Origin: Lepidurus packardi | Lineage: Eukaryota > Arthropoda > Branchiopoda > Notostraca > Triopsidae | Direction of reading: 5' to 3' | Assembly: GCA_023053545.1 (NCBI GenBank) | Contig: JAKZAN010000001.1 | Span: 8,204,565 to 8,268,564, forward strand | Length of the DNA stretch: 64,000 nt | Shown: piece after piece, positions 21,531-35,274 of the stretch | Layout: each line of letters begins with the position of its first letter | Position numbering within the stretch: the first letter of the stretch is position 1 | The notes under the pieces: model-generated | Told to the model about the DNA's origin: nothing | Database searches by the model: none | What the model saw: the letters and a program-made list of their open reading frames with translations, nothing else | Position numbers and translations under genes: made by a program

Positions 21531-22461
21531 ATGTCTTCAGATGAGGTGGATTACATGTCCGAAGACTTTATAAAGTCATGGTAATGTCTTTTGCATTGTT
21601 TAGGTACTAATAGTTTCTGTAGTATAAAACAAGATGTACGGCCGGGCCTGACCTTCAAACATTCCTTGAAAAGAAAATTAGACGTACACAAGAAACGACA
21701 AGATAGTCACCAACAACACAGACAGCAAAATAAACCTGTCAAGGTATTAGAAGCAGAAAGGAGGGAAGAAGGCCTGAGCGTTCCCATTGATTCGTCCAGC
21801 CGTGGATTTTCCATGCTAATGAAGATGGGATTCAAGCCCGGGTCGGGCTTAGGCAAAACAGGTAAAGGCTTACGATATTAGCAGCCTTTCAGACTTTCAC
21901 GATTTTTCCTATATAGCCGAGGGAAGAACGGAACCCATAGCGGTGGAAATCAAAACGAATCGATCGGGTTTGGGTCGAGAAGCCGCTTTGAAAGAGCTCG
22001 CGGACAAAAAGGCTGCAATGAGACTAAAAAAAACAACGAAGTTGGATAAAGTTATGTCCGTAGAAGAGTTCCGAGCTCATAAGAAAAACCAGGTTAATCA
22101 GCGTCAAATTATACGGGATATTCGTGTTGGCCAGAAAGCTTGCCTCGATTTGGATAGTAAGAAAAGCGTCGAAGACCCGGCTGAATCTTGGTTCTGGCCC
22201 ACAAAGCCGAAAAAGAAAATTGGAGACCTGGAAGAGGAATTAGAAGAACGTCGCCGGAAAGTGTTGCGAGTCGCTGCAGCTGACGAGAGTGAAGATGAGG
22301 AAAGTGAAGAAGAGGATGATTTGGAACCTAGCGAGAAGCTAGAACTTTTACTTAGCTATCTTAAAACAGCTCATTTGTATTGCGTTTGGTGCGGGATCGC
22401 CTATGATTCCGAAGAGGACATGAAGAAATCTTGTCCTGGTAGCGAGAAAGATGATCATTAG
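21531..22461 (+). CDS. GPATCH11: G-patch domain-containing protein 11 homologue
   Basis: Small nuclear/kinetochore-associated G-patch protein (the CCDC75 family). Exons 21531-21580, 21623-21861 and 21917-22461 give 277 residues. The N-terminus MSSDEVDYMSEDFI followed by QDVRPGL is the family signature. The G-patch lies near residues 76-118: SRGFSMLMKMGFKPGSGLGK, then the intron, then EPIAVEIKTNRSGLGRE. A basic/acidic middle follows, then a C-terminal DUF4187 with YLKTAHLYCVWCGIAYDSEE. The first intron is only 42 nt and carries a consensus TACTAAC-like branch site (TACTAAT) 11 nt before its end. This acceptor was chosen over two closer AGs because of the branch site and family match. Confidence 0.92.
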
Positions 22462-22722
22462 AGAATCTGGGAATAATTTGCATTCGTATTAATAAAATTT
22501 ACGTTTTAAATTTAAATGTTCGCGTTTTCTTATACCCGATAAAAATAAGTGTTATTTGAGTGAGGTGTTGAACTGAGCTTTTACAAAAATCGTTGTAAGC
22601 CTGGTGAGAAAGAAACATCCAACTTGCAAATGCTCGCACTCTTTGTTGTGCAGCGTGCCAGCTGGTGTTTTGACATCGTTTCTCGTTTTTATTCAAAATT
22701 TTCATAGAACAGCTACAAATAA

Positions 22723-24687
<1,965 letters not shown>

Positions 24688-25875
24688 CTTGTAAATCATT
24701 TGAAATTGTATGCAATGTAAGGATTTATGGAAAAAAAGCTTGCATGGTTTCGTTATTCTCATCCATTTCACAAGTTTCATTTTATAGTTTTTCAGCAAAT
24801 CTGAAGAACGAAAAGTTTCGAGAAAGTGAGGTTATGGCAACTGACAAGTTGTTGACCTCGAGGTTTCTTAATTTCATTTTACACTAACGAAGCGTCTTCC
24901 ACTTTCACAAACCTGTGTTCGGATTTTTGTGTAAATTAGTTTTGGGCAAACTGTTTAGTCATAGTTTATTAATTACTAATTAGGTTAAACAAGGTATTAA
25001 CTTTTTGAGTAATCTAATTAGATCACCCAAAACATTCTATGATCTGATTGGTTAAATTCCAGTTTGTGTTTATTTCGAGTACGATAATAACAATTTGTTA
25101 CGGCTGAATTAAAACCCAGAACACGTATAACAGTTCACTTCTGAAAAAGTCAACAGGGTTACGTTATCATCTGCAAAATCGAGACTGAATTTAACGCTAA
25201 ACGGGTTTTGATAACTATCTAGGGTCTCGCATCAAGTGTTTCATCGATAGAAGAATTTCTCAACATTTCATTAAGTTTTACCGAAAAATACAACCTGCGT
25301 TTCTTCTCCAATGAGAGCCCACCATGAGAGGTTGAGGGTGACGTCATGATAGGCGAAAAGCGCTTTCTGATTGGTTGCCTATGATGCCAAGCTCTGGGTG
25401 GAAAACGCGTCCGCACAATCGTATCGTCCGCCATCGCAGCTGGCGCCGGGTACACCTGAGAGAAACAAACGGCGAAATTTAACGAAAATTGCCTGTTCTA
25501 GTTAAGATAGTAGTTATATTTCACTTTGAGGCTGGGATTTTACTTACTCCAGAATACGGAACACTAAGATATGTCATCCAAGTAAGCAGATTCGTAGGTA
25601 ATTAACTTGGTGGATGACGCATGTTTTGTTCTGCCTTGGCGGCCAAGGGTTAAGTTTATCTTTGATGCAAAACTTGTGACTTTGTTTAGAGTAAAGGACT
25701 TGTTATTCCCTGATGTGTGTACTTTAACACGATAAGAAATAACCTATAGCTTCTTGTTTTCCAGGTTACGAGCAACAAGAGCTTGTTCTAGCGCATGAGT
25801 GGAGCACCAAAAGCAAAATATTGTTTTTAGCAACTGCGAGAGTTTTAAGTTTTGCAGCACCAGCTTTCATTCTGT
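24688..25875. other. Intergenic and 5' region of the PPM1 phosphatase gene
   Basis: AT-rich sequence with the probable promoter and 5' UTR of the downstream phosphatase. A donor (GTAAGC at 25582) and acceptor (TTTTCCAG ending 25764) would remove a 183 nt 5' UTR intron. A CRE-like TGACGTCA lies at 25339-25346. Splicing would join ATGTCATCCAA at 25571 to a short upstream ORF of 14 codons ending before 25800. Confidence 0.45.
25339..25346. promoter_or_regulatory. CRE-like palindrome TGACGTCA
   Basis: A perfect 8 bp cAMP-response-element palindrome (TGACGTCA) lies about 230 bp upstream of the proposed non-coding first exon of the phosphatase gene. It could bind CREB/ATF factors. An 8-mer can occur by chance, so support is positional only. 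Confidence 0.35.
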
Positions 25876-27601
25876 ATGAGTGAACCAACTACACCTCCTA
25901 CAGAGCCAATTTCTTCAACCGCCAAGCGATTTTTGATTAATCGGGATCGACTCATAGCTATCGTTAGAAGGATCATCATGGGAGGGTTTCTGGATAAACC
26001 AAAGACAGAAAAATTCAAAGAACATGGAGAGGGTAACGGGCTCCAATACGGAGTTACTAGCATGCAAGGCTGGCGTATAGAAATGGAAGACGCTCACAGC
26101 GCAGTGACAGGATTGCCGGGCGAGTTTAAGAATTGGTCTTTCTTTGCTGTCTTTGATGGCCATTGTGGAGCAGGAGTTTCAGCCCATTGTGCCCAGAATC
26201 TTCTTGCTGCCATTACAGACACGGAAGAGTTCCGGAAAATTGCTACAGCTACTACCGAAGATGACGCAGACATTGCCCATATTAAACGAGCCATCCATGC
26301 TGGATTCCTCAAGTAGATTACGTTGCAATATTCCTGGAAGGATCGAGACTGGTATCTTAACAACTTTTTCTTTGTCTTCTTTATCCGTAGGTTGGACGAG
26401 AAGATGCGTGCAATGCCCGAAATGGCCAGTGGAGAAGACAAAAGCGGTTCTACGGCCGTTTGTTGCTTGATATCACCGACGCATTTGTATATCGCCAACT
26501 GTGGGGACTCGCGAGCAGTTTTGTGTCGTGCGGGGAACCCTGTCTTATCTACCCTTGACCACAAACCGATCAATCCTATTGAGAAAGAGCGAATCCAGCG
26601 AGCGGGAGGTTCCGTCATGATACAGAGAGTGAATGGATCCTTGGCTGTGTCACGCTCTCTGGGTGATTATGAGTACAAAAACGTAGAAGGAAGAGGTATG
26701 ATTTACCCTTTTTTATTGCTATTGAAACTAAGATGGTGTTCTTGTTAGGCCCTTGCGAGCAGTTAGTTTCACCTGAACCTGAAATCTTTGTAGAAAAAAG
26801 AGACTCTGAAAATGACGAGTTCTTAGTTCTGGCTTGCGACGGAGTTTGGGACGTTATGAGCAATGAACAGCTGACTGAATTTGTTCGTAACCAGTTAAGT
26901 CTCACAGACGATTTGGAAGTAGTTACGTCCCAAGTAGTAGATACCTGTCTTTTCAAGGTAGAAGAACGAAACCTTTCAGACTTTTGGACGGGGATTTCCA
27001 ACTGGTTTATTCATCTGATTCTTAGGGGAGTCGGGACAATATGAGCATTGTTTTGGTAAAGTTCCCGGCCGCACCTCGAATATCTTCGGAAGCCGTTGCG
27101 AAAGAGAAGAAACTGGAAGAGACTTTGGAAAAAAGAGTTTTTGGTAAAAATAGCTTTGGTCTTTTGTTAATTGAATTTTAATTTCATGAGTAAATTATGC
27201 AGATATCTTGCAAGAAGATTCTTCAGCCGAGATAACCCGTGTCATGCAAACTTTATCCGAGGAAGAAATTCCTGGTTTGCCCCCTGGAGGACTAGGATGC
27301 AAGTAATGTTCTAAAATTCAGTAGCATGTTCGTAACTTTCCCTGTACTAAGTTTATATTATGCTAAAAAATTGTTTAAAAATTTCACTAAAAAAAAGTTG
27401 AGTGAAATACAGTATTAACAAGGTTTTATTTCCTTGTGCAGGCGATGCTTCATCGAATCCCTAATTTCAGCCAACAAGCCCAGCATATCTGAAGTGGTAA
27501 GTGAAGACTCGATAACGGAATTTACTTCCTATTTCTTTCTGTTGTTTTTGATTTTTATTATAAAAATTAATTTTGGCCGTTTTTAGGACAGTAAGGACTG
27601 A
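25876..27601 (+). CDS. PPM1B: PPM1A/PPM1B-type metal-dependent Ser/Thr phosphatase
   Basis: PP2C-family Mg/Mn-dependent phosphatase that dampens stress-kinase signalling. Seven exons (25876-26312, 26391-26695, 26749-26957, 27026-27143, 27203-27302, 27442-27496, 27587-27601) give 412 residues. Metal-binding motifs are intact: [29 protein letters not shown] and [11 protein letters not shown]. Also present are [20 protein letters not shown] and the PGLPPGG linker found in PPM1A/B C-termini. An internal ATG at 25978 begins [13 protein letters not shown], matching the vertebrate start and its N-myristoylation site. The upstream ATG adds 34 residues and would remove that site. Which start is used is open; I listed the longer frame. 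The choice between PPM1A and PPM1B is not resolvable. Confidence 0.93.
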
Positions 27602-28661
27602 CAGCGGCACACACCATGAGTCATATATGAATGTATCTACTAAAAAAAAAGTGGGCTGGAGAGGGGAGTTTTTTTTTTGTGAGCTGGGCGTTTTACATAA
27701 AAACGAACCCGGGTTTTGGTTTTGGAGATAAGTTCTAATATGGCGGGGTTTCTTTGGCGAGGAATGTCGGATGTGAAGCAGTTGGCGTGCAGAACACGAA
27801 GAACATTAGCATTTTTTGGTTTTAAGACAAGTTTGGTCTTTTCTTTTCATTCGTTTTAATGGAGTTAGCTCACACATACGCATACACATGTTACAAGCAT
27901 TTTGGGACAGAAAAAAGATCGTGAACAACAATTTGCTGGCGCTATTTTAACCCGAGCTTTTTTTTTGGACCAGATTTAATTTTGTCGATTTAAGCGAAGG
28001 GGAAATCCGTCTGATTCATCTGAGATAAAATTCGTACCTCTTTTTTTGCCCCCATCCCCTCTACCATCATATTTATGGGCCAATCTAGCAAGAAAACTGA
28101 ACGCGGAGGTGAAGATGTTGTTTCCCTTCTTTGTTTCACGTTTTTTAGTAAGGTTCTGTTCAGTTAGTTACGTAAAGTTTACAAGTTAGGATCATGGTTT
28201 ACATTTTTATTACACTAGTCTCCACAGAAACTTTTTGGTTTTCTACTCTAAAAGCTGTGAGATTTTTTTCCCCCCCTGTTTTTCGTTTTAGGTTATAAAA
28301 AGCTGTAAAAATTTCACCTCCATCTGTCGGTCAATTTTTTAAAGTAAACTGAATGAATAATTCGGGGGGTGCGTTACGCTAAAAAAAATAACTGGACACG
28401 AACTAATGTTAACAAAAATTTTTTCCTAATTATATAAGAAAAAAAGTTACACCTTGGATGCAAGCAAATTATTTTTCTTGTTAGTCCCCTCCCTCCGATC
28501 CCCGTATTTTCTTGAAAGATTCTGGAAAAAGTTGTATCTTATTTTATTATTGTTTCCTTTTTTTTCGCAGTGGAAGGTAACACATTACAAAAAAAAACGA
28601 AAATACATAGCTAAGAAAGGGTAGTTACAAATTAAACTTGTATTTCCTAACGTTTACGTTG
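27602..28661. other. Convergent 3' region, homopolymer-rich
   Basis: Lies between the convergent ends of the phosphatase and DMAC2-like genes. It is strongly enriched in runs of T and A of 7-9 bases and contains no plausible exon. It probably includes a long 3' UTR for the phosphatase. Confidence 0.5.
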
Positions 28662-29832
28662 TTATTTTGAGTTATCATTAGACGTGAGCAGTTGTAGCTC
28701 TTCGAGAGGTAAAAAACTAGGGAGAAAGTAATCAACTCCTTCTATGATTATATTCGGGAATATATCTTCCAGATAGAGACATGTGAGCTCTAAGTTCTGG
28801 GCGTATTTATGGCCTCCAATTCGCAAATGCCTCAAATTCCTATGCAAAGTCACTATAATGGGAATGTTTTTAACAATAGGAACAGGTGTGTACTTTAATT
28901 TTGATAAAGCGGCGATACCCCTTTCCGTTATGAATTCGCAGTTGGATATGTCTAGGTATTCTAACGTGTCTCGGTACTCCCCCGCGACACGATCCAAGCA
29001 CCAATCGTCCATTAACGGGCACTGACTTAGACTCAACCATTTCAAATAACGCAGATTTCCTACGGTGATTCAGTTAGCAAAATTCTCTAAATTATTTACG
29101 TGAAACGTACGTAATACTTCCAAGCCTTCATAAACAAGAAGTATACCCGTCGCATCGATGGCTTCCACATGGTGTCCTTCTATGTAGACGATTGGTAAAT
29201 CCGATTCAGGCACATCTTCACGCTTTGTGGCTTTAATCCATTTGGTCTGGTCTTTGAAACGAACTGAGGCACCTCGATAGACAAGAAAGTGAGCGGCTGC
29301 AAGGTCTGGCCCTAGAATGAGTAGACGCGCCGGAATAACTCTGGAAAAATATAGTTTCTGTTGTTTAAGATAAGTCAAATAGTGTCGCATAAGAATACCT
29401 CTGACTTTTTATTCGATCTGCGTCTATTTTCCGATAAAACCATTTTTCTACGGCTACGGGTCTCAGATCGATGGAGTTGAAGAAGGTTATAACAGACGCA
29501 GCTATGTTTCGATCCGTGTTAAAAATTTCTAGCACGCTATTCGGTTTATCTGGTCCTATTGCCCTGTTATAAACAAACGTTGCAATATTAAAATAAAGCT
29601 TCCATTTTCATGTTCCACTTCACTAGTACTTGACTGCTCTGTAATGTGCAGAAATCATCTCCGACGGAAGGCTCGGTTTATCATCTTGGGATTCCTGTAA
29701 AGCGGAAGGAGGAACTGGGTTTTTGGATGAAATGGGTGCTGGGTCACGGCTTTGTTGCAAGAATCTAACAGCCACTGTGTATCGCAATATGGGTATATTG
29801 ATACCTGTTCTAAAAAACGCTTTCTTCAACAT
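28662..29832 (-). CDS. DMAC2: DMAC2 / DMAC2L-type mitochondrial leucine-rich protein
   Basis: Likely mitochondrial protein of the ATP5S/DMAC2 family. Members help assemble the distal membrane arm of complex I or associate with ATP synthase. Five minus-strand exons (29832-29630, 29563-29399, 29340-29111, 29059-28894, 28839-28662) give 313 residues. The N-terminus is basic, hydroxylated and free of acidic residues (MLKKAFFRTG...RYTVAVRFLQQSR), as for a mitochondrial presequence. The C-terminal half has LRR-like repeats: LRYLKWLSLSQCPLMDDWCL, LEYLDISNCEFITERGIAAL and LRHLRIGGHKY. Donor and acceptor choices at 29111/29059 and 28894/28839 were set by keeping these repeats in phase. DMAC2 versus DMAC2L cannot be settled from motifs alone. 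Confidence 0.8.
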
Positions 29833-30078
29833 CCTAAATAATTATTTGTCAAGATCTCGGCGTGAATTGATGTCGGCGATGAAAACAAATGTCAACGTGA
29901 CTTCGATCCACTACGCGCTCCACCCCTAAGTCCAAATACTGGATTAGATGCATGGAGGCGTTACCCCATTTATTTATTCGTTTGGTCTTCAGCTTGGTTC
30001 AGCTTGGAAAGTGCACGGGTTTGTTTATCTCGATTTCTTGAGACATAGTTTAAGTTAATAAAGCTATTTGGATCAAAA
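29833..30078. promoter_or_regulatory. Divergent promoter between DMAC2-like gene and CPSF2
   Basis: Only 246 bp separate the two start codons, which point away from each other, so the interval must hold both 5' UTRs and promoters. I see no TATA box in a usable position, consistent with a housekeeping bidirectional promoter. Confidence 0.65.
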
Positions 30079-33000
30079 ATGACTTCCATTGTAAAATTCC
30101 AGGCTCTTTCGGGAGCACTGGATGAATCTCCGTACTGTTATCTTCTGCAAGTGGACGACTTCACCTTCTTGCTTGATTGTGGTTGGGATGAGAAGTTCGA
30201 TGATGTTTATATAGCCGAAGTTATCAAGTAGAAAAATTAAATTAATTTTCACCTCCTTGAACTCCAACTAACTGATTCTTTTCCTAGGCATGTGCCTCAG
30301 ATTGATGCTGTTCTATTGTCATTCCCTGATCCTTTGCACATTGGAGCTTTGCCGTACTTGGTCGGCAAGTGCGGTCTTACGTGCCCTGTCTATGCTACAG
30401 TTCCCGTTTACAAGATGGGTCAGATGTTTATGTACGACATTTACCAAGTAAGTTTTACTTTAAAGTTTTGAAAAGAAAAAGAAAAATTTGGGTGTTTTTC
30501 TTCGTATTAGTCCAGGCAAAATGGGGAAGATTTCAGTTTATTTACGCTAGACGATGTCGACGCAGCTTTTGACAAAATTATCCAACTGAAATATAATCAG
30601 AGTTGTGGCCTCAAGGGCAAAGGTTATGGTTTAACCATTACTCCCCTTCCAGCGGGGCACATGTTGGGTGGTACTGCTTGGAAGATTGTAAAAGACGGGG
30701 AGGAAGATATCGTCTACGCTGTGGACTACAATCACAAAAAGGAAAGGCATCTCAACAGCTGCGAGTTGGAAAAAATCCAACGGCCCTCCCTACTCATTAC
30801 GGATGGTTATAATGCCACGTATCAACAACCCCGAAGACGAGCCAGAGACGAGAAACTAATGAGTAAGCAAAAACTTTTTATGTTTCTTCGAGAATCAGAT
30901 TCTTAAAAATTTTATTTAATTTTTTAGCAAATATCTTACAAACTCTGCGAAATAATGGTAATGTGCTTGTGGCAGTCGACACAGCTGGACGTGTTTTGGA
31001 GCTTTCGCATATGTTGGACCAGTTGTGGAGAAACAAAGAGTCTGGCTTGATGGCCTACTCATTAGCCATGTTGAATAATGTGAGCTACAACGTAGTCGAG
31101 TTCGCTAAATCTCAAGTAGAGTATTTAAAAATTAATCTCCCATCGCTTTTAACGACGTTTGCTGAAGATTGAATGGATGAGCGATAAGCTGATGAGATCT
31201 TTCGAAGGCGCAAGAAACAATCCGTTTCAGTTTAAGCACTTGCAACTTTGCCACAGCATGGCGGAACTTAATCGAGTGCCTTCACCCAAAGTAAGTGATT
31301 CAGGACAATTCATGTCAAAGTTGTAATCCTTTCGTTTAACAGGTGGTCTTGGCCAGTACGCCCGATATGGAATGTGGTTTTTCAAGGGAATTATTTGCTC
31401 AGTGGTGTGAAAATCCCAGGAATTCCATCGTCATCACGAGCCGGTAATTAATAAGGTTTTAGTCCAATAATCAATGCATCATATGAATAGATCGAGTCCT
31501 GGGACCCTGTCTCGGAAACTGATCGAGAATCGTAATTTAAAAAAAGTTACGCTTGAAATCCACAAGAGAGTCAAGCTTGAAGGCAGCGAATTGGAAGAAT
31601 ATATGAGAAAAGAAAAAGAGAAAGTTGTCGAAAATAACTTGAAAATTGAACCCATGTAAGTGAAATGTTGCATTTAGAGATAGTCAAGCTGTAATGCAAG
31701 TATTGGTAGGCTGGAAGATGAATCCAGTGATTCGGAAGATGAAATGAGCACGGCAATCAAGGGCAAACATGACATCATACTCAAATCCGAAGACAAAATC
31801 AATGTCACTGGATTCTTCAAGTCGAGCCGCAAACAGTTTCCCATGTATCCGTATCACGAGGAAAAAGTTCGGTCGGATGAATACGGAGAAATTATAAGGT
31901 GACATTGTCGGTTTCTGTTTTCTTTTATGATTTTCAAATTTAGGCCAGAGGATTTTACTGTGGTGGATGGCATTGAGGAAATCGAGATCGATAAGCCTGA
32001 AAAGAAGCGCAAATTTGGTAAAAAGGATGAAGAAGCACCTGGTACTTTAATGATCTACATTTAGTATCCTTTTTGGCTAAAATTTACGTAACTTTCGACG
32101 ATAGATGCGCCGGAAGTGCCTACGAAATGTGTAACAGAAACAGTTACGCTAGCTATCATGGCGAGTGTAACTTACATCGACTTCGAGGGCAGATCGGATG
32201 GTGAATCCATTCAAAAGATTGTCCAACAGATGAGACCTCGACGTACGGTACTGGTTCGTGGTACTGCTGAAGCATGTGATGTCCTAGCCTCATTACTTTT
32301 AACAAACCCTGCTGCCGGTGTGCCAGGTCCCACTGGCGAATGCAAAGTCTTTATTCCTAAAATTGGGGATATTGTTGACGCCACCATGGAAAGTCATATA
32401 TTCCAGGTATAGTTTCTTCGGACGTCAGTCTTTCACATTCAGTATAGCTATTGATCTTTCCTTCAGGTTCGCCTCAAAGATTCGTTGCTATCTTCACTCA
32501 ATTTTAGTCGCATAAAAGAGGGGGAAGTGGCGTGGTTAGATGGGAAAATTGCCTTTCACTGGGAGGATATGCAGGATATTACCTTAGACGAAGATCCTAC
32601 TAAAGGTATGCATGTCTCTCAAAATTACATTCGCTTTCCTATTAATCGTTTCCCTTCTTGTCGGAAAATTTATTAATTTGTGGTTTTGGTGCTGTAGAGG
32701 GAATAGCGATTACCAAGAAAGGTCTGGCACCAGTTTTAGAACCGTTAAGTGCCGACGAAGTAAGATTTGTACTTATGATTAGATATATTAATTTTGTTTA
32801 TGGGGATAAATGTAGGTTACTGGGCACAGTGCGACGTTTATCAATGAATTGAAGTTGTCGGACTTTAAGCAAGTACTGGTCAAATATGGTATTTCCTCAG
32901 AATTCGTTGGTGGTGTGCTCTGGTGCTGCAATGCAACAGTAGGATTAAGAAAGGTGGATATTTATGTTCACTTTAATATTTGTTACTAAGCTTTTTTCTC

Positions 33001-33105
33001 ATTCTGAGTTAGAATGAAGCGGGGCAGATGATTCTTGAAGGCTGCTTATCCGAAGATTACTTCAAAGTGCGAGATATCTTGTATGAGCAGTACGCAATTG
33101 TTTGA
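30079..33105 (+). CDS. CPSF2: Cleavage and polyadenylation specificity factor subunit 2 (CPSF100)
   Basis: Non-catalytic partner of the CPSF73 nuclease in the pre-mRNA and histone mRNA 3'-end cleavage complex. Fourteen exons from 30079 to 33105 (first 30079-30227, last 33013-33105) give 752 residues. The metallo-beta-lactamase domain starts [20 protein letters not shown]. The normal zinc-binding HxHxDH is replaced by [13 protein letters not shown], as in CPSF100 of other animals, so it should be inactive. Further landmarks are [14 protein letters not shown], the beta-CASP region with [13 protein letters not shown] and [45 protein letters not shown] and the C-terminal [11 protein letters not shown]...LYEQYAIV, identical at its end to vertebrate CPSF2. 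The intron at 31116-31167 restores [11 protein letters not shown]. Confidence 0.97.
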
Positions 33106-33669
33106 GTTTTTAAAATTGTATGCGGAAATTTTGATACATGAATTAACCAGGTCTTGACTCCTGTAATAATCATTGAGGTTCATTTCTTTTGTTTGTTTTC
33201 CCTTCCGAAATTTTTAAATTTTGCGCCATTAGCACCAAACAAAATACAAGCCTAGTAAGAAAGGTCGCAACTCGTTTGTTTCTTATTTCTATTTTCCGTT
33301 TCTGTATACTGTAATGTAGTGTTCGGCACGTGTATGTTTTATTCTGTTGTCGGCAAAATATTGCATGAGGAAATTCTGTATTCAATTTAAAAGTTGTGAC
33401 TTAACGTTTTGAACCCACAGTTCAGGAGGTAAGTGCACAATTTTATTGCTTGCAAAATGAAAAAATTAGTTACAAAACCTGAAAAACAATAACATCATAG
33501 ATCAAGCGCGTGGATGAACACAAAAGTTACAAATTTCATTTAAGGCTGAAAAATTTGAAACTTAGGTGTGACGCCATATATCATATAATCTAAGCTAACT
33601 GCGTTTCAACTTCGCGTCGTGTCATTCTTGTGTCATTATCCCTGTGGTGAACGTGGGTAAGATTTCGTT
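33106..33669. other. Intergenic between CPSF2 and cardiolipin synthase
   Basis: Contains the CPSF2 3' UTR and the promoter of the next gene. No coding or structured element recognised. Confidence 0.5.
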
Positions 33670-34916
33670 ATGGAACTTTTGTCGAGATTGTCTCATGCAA
33701 GTCATAGCAAGTTCCACTGCCTACTGCGCAAAAACAAGCTACGAGCTCCATACTGCTTGTATCCCGGCGTGCAGTACTGCTCTTCTTATAATTCACGACA
33801 TATAGTGTACCCTCGTTGTCGCTTAGCTCCAGTGCCCAACTCATTAAGCAGCGCCGTGAAGCATGCGACCAATGTGTTTTTGTCCTTCCAAAGGCCCACA
33901 TATCTCTGTCCTCCCACGTCCCGCCATTTCTCATCCACCTCTTCGTCTTCCACAACCCCTTCAGAAAAAGAAGCGGATCTAAAAAGCCAAGTAGGGTGCT
34001 AATCTTTTTCCAATGATAAGGTCATTTATTGTTTATCTCTCTTTTTTTTAGTTATACCGAGAAAACATTTGGACGATACCCAATATTCTTTGTGTTGGTC
34101 GAGTGGCACTTTGCCCGTACTTGGGCTACCTAGTCATCCAAGCAAATTATCCGACAGCGTTGGGCGTTTTTATCTTCGCTGGAATAACCGACTTGGTATA
34201 AATGAACTCTTGCTCTGATCTGAATCAAAAGAATATTGTCGTTCTTGTAGTTGGACGGGTGGATTGCCCGGAATTTCAAGAATCAAGCCTCCCTAGTCGG
34301 CAGTTTCCTTGATCCCATGGCTGATAAACTTCTAATAGGCACACTGTTCATTACGCTGACTTACGTGGAATTAATACCAGGTTGCGTCAGCATAGAAGCT
34401 AAAAGCTTTTCTATGCTTAATTTTTTTTTAACTTTAAATTTTTAAACTGTACATAGGTTTACTTACGGGTCTCATTATTACTAGAGATGTCCTCCTAATG
34501 GCATCTGGATTTTATATCCGCTATGTATCACTCCCTCCACCAGTATTTATTCCATATCAGCTTTTGGATTTAAAAAAAAAAGAAAAAATTTCTAGAAAAC
34601 TCTCCAACGTTATTTCGATTTGGGTCGACCTACAGCCCAGCTGTCACCGACGTTCGTCAGCAAAATCAATACTGCGTTACAATTAGCGTTGGTGGCGACC
34701 ACTTTAGGGGCTCCAATTGCAGGCTACGTGGATCACCCTGTTTTGACAGGTTTATGGTAGAATAATAACCCCTTCTTTTTAGAAAATTTCCCGCATTTTA
34801 ACTAGTGTTTTGTGTTCTCAAGGTACACGATAGCCGGTACGACCATTCTTTCCGGCTTAAGTTACTTGTTCGCGAAGAACACGTACACAATTTTGAAAGA
34901 CAAGCGCAAATGGTAA
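33670..34916 (+). CDS. CRLS1: Cardiolipin synthase (CMP-forming), mitochondrial
   Basis: Inner-membrane enzyme that joins CDP-diacylglycerol and phosphatidylglycerol to form cardiolipin. Six exons (33670-33990, 34052-34195, 34251-34380, 34457-34542, 34596-34756, 34823-34916) give 311 residues. The first 100 residues are Ser/Arg-rich with few acids, as in a mitochondrial presequence. The CDP-alcohol phosphotransferase signature D-x2-DG-x2-AR...G-x3-D-x3-D is complete: D154, D157-G158, A161-R162, G172, D176 and D180. Hydrophobic helices follow ([40 protein letters not shown]). The segment [15 protein letters not shown] and the C-terminal membrane span match CRLS1 from other animals. Confidence 0.95.
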
Positions 34917-35274
34917 AATTGAGTATTTTTCTCGCTTTTTTGTAATGTGCTATGTATTGTCAAAGAGATTTTTTTTAAATAACTTGTACAGAGATATATC
35001 TAACATTCAAAAACTTGTGTCAGCTGGTTTACTTTTCTTTCTTTTTGTACATTGAAGTCAGTCGGTTAACGCTTAGAAAGTTTCTTGGTGAGATTCTACG
35101 ACTGGATTGGTGGTCGTGGTAGTGGGCATGGTCAGAGCTTCGGTGGCACCCATCGATAAGCAATACGCAGAAGATGGTTGACGTCGTAAGGCTCGCCTTG
35201 AACCCAGATCATAGAATCCTATCGTGGAAAACTAAATATGAAGTTGTGTTTTTTCATGTGTACTTTTTTTGTTT
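34917..35274. other. Convergent 3' gap between CRLS1 and the GPCR
   Basis: 358 bp holding the 3' ends of two convergent genes. No further element seen. Confidence 0.45.

Noticed and set aside
25219..25455. 78-residue minus-strand frame containing MADDTIVRTRF
   Set aside because: It lies in the presumed promoter region of the phosphatase gene, has no splice partner, and resembles no known family.
31116..31172. Apparent premature stop in CPSF2 after ...[13 protein letters not shown]
   Set aside because: This is read-through of an intron; splicing 31115 to 31168 restores [11 protein letters not shown], matching the family.
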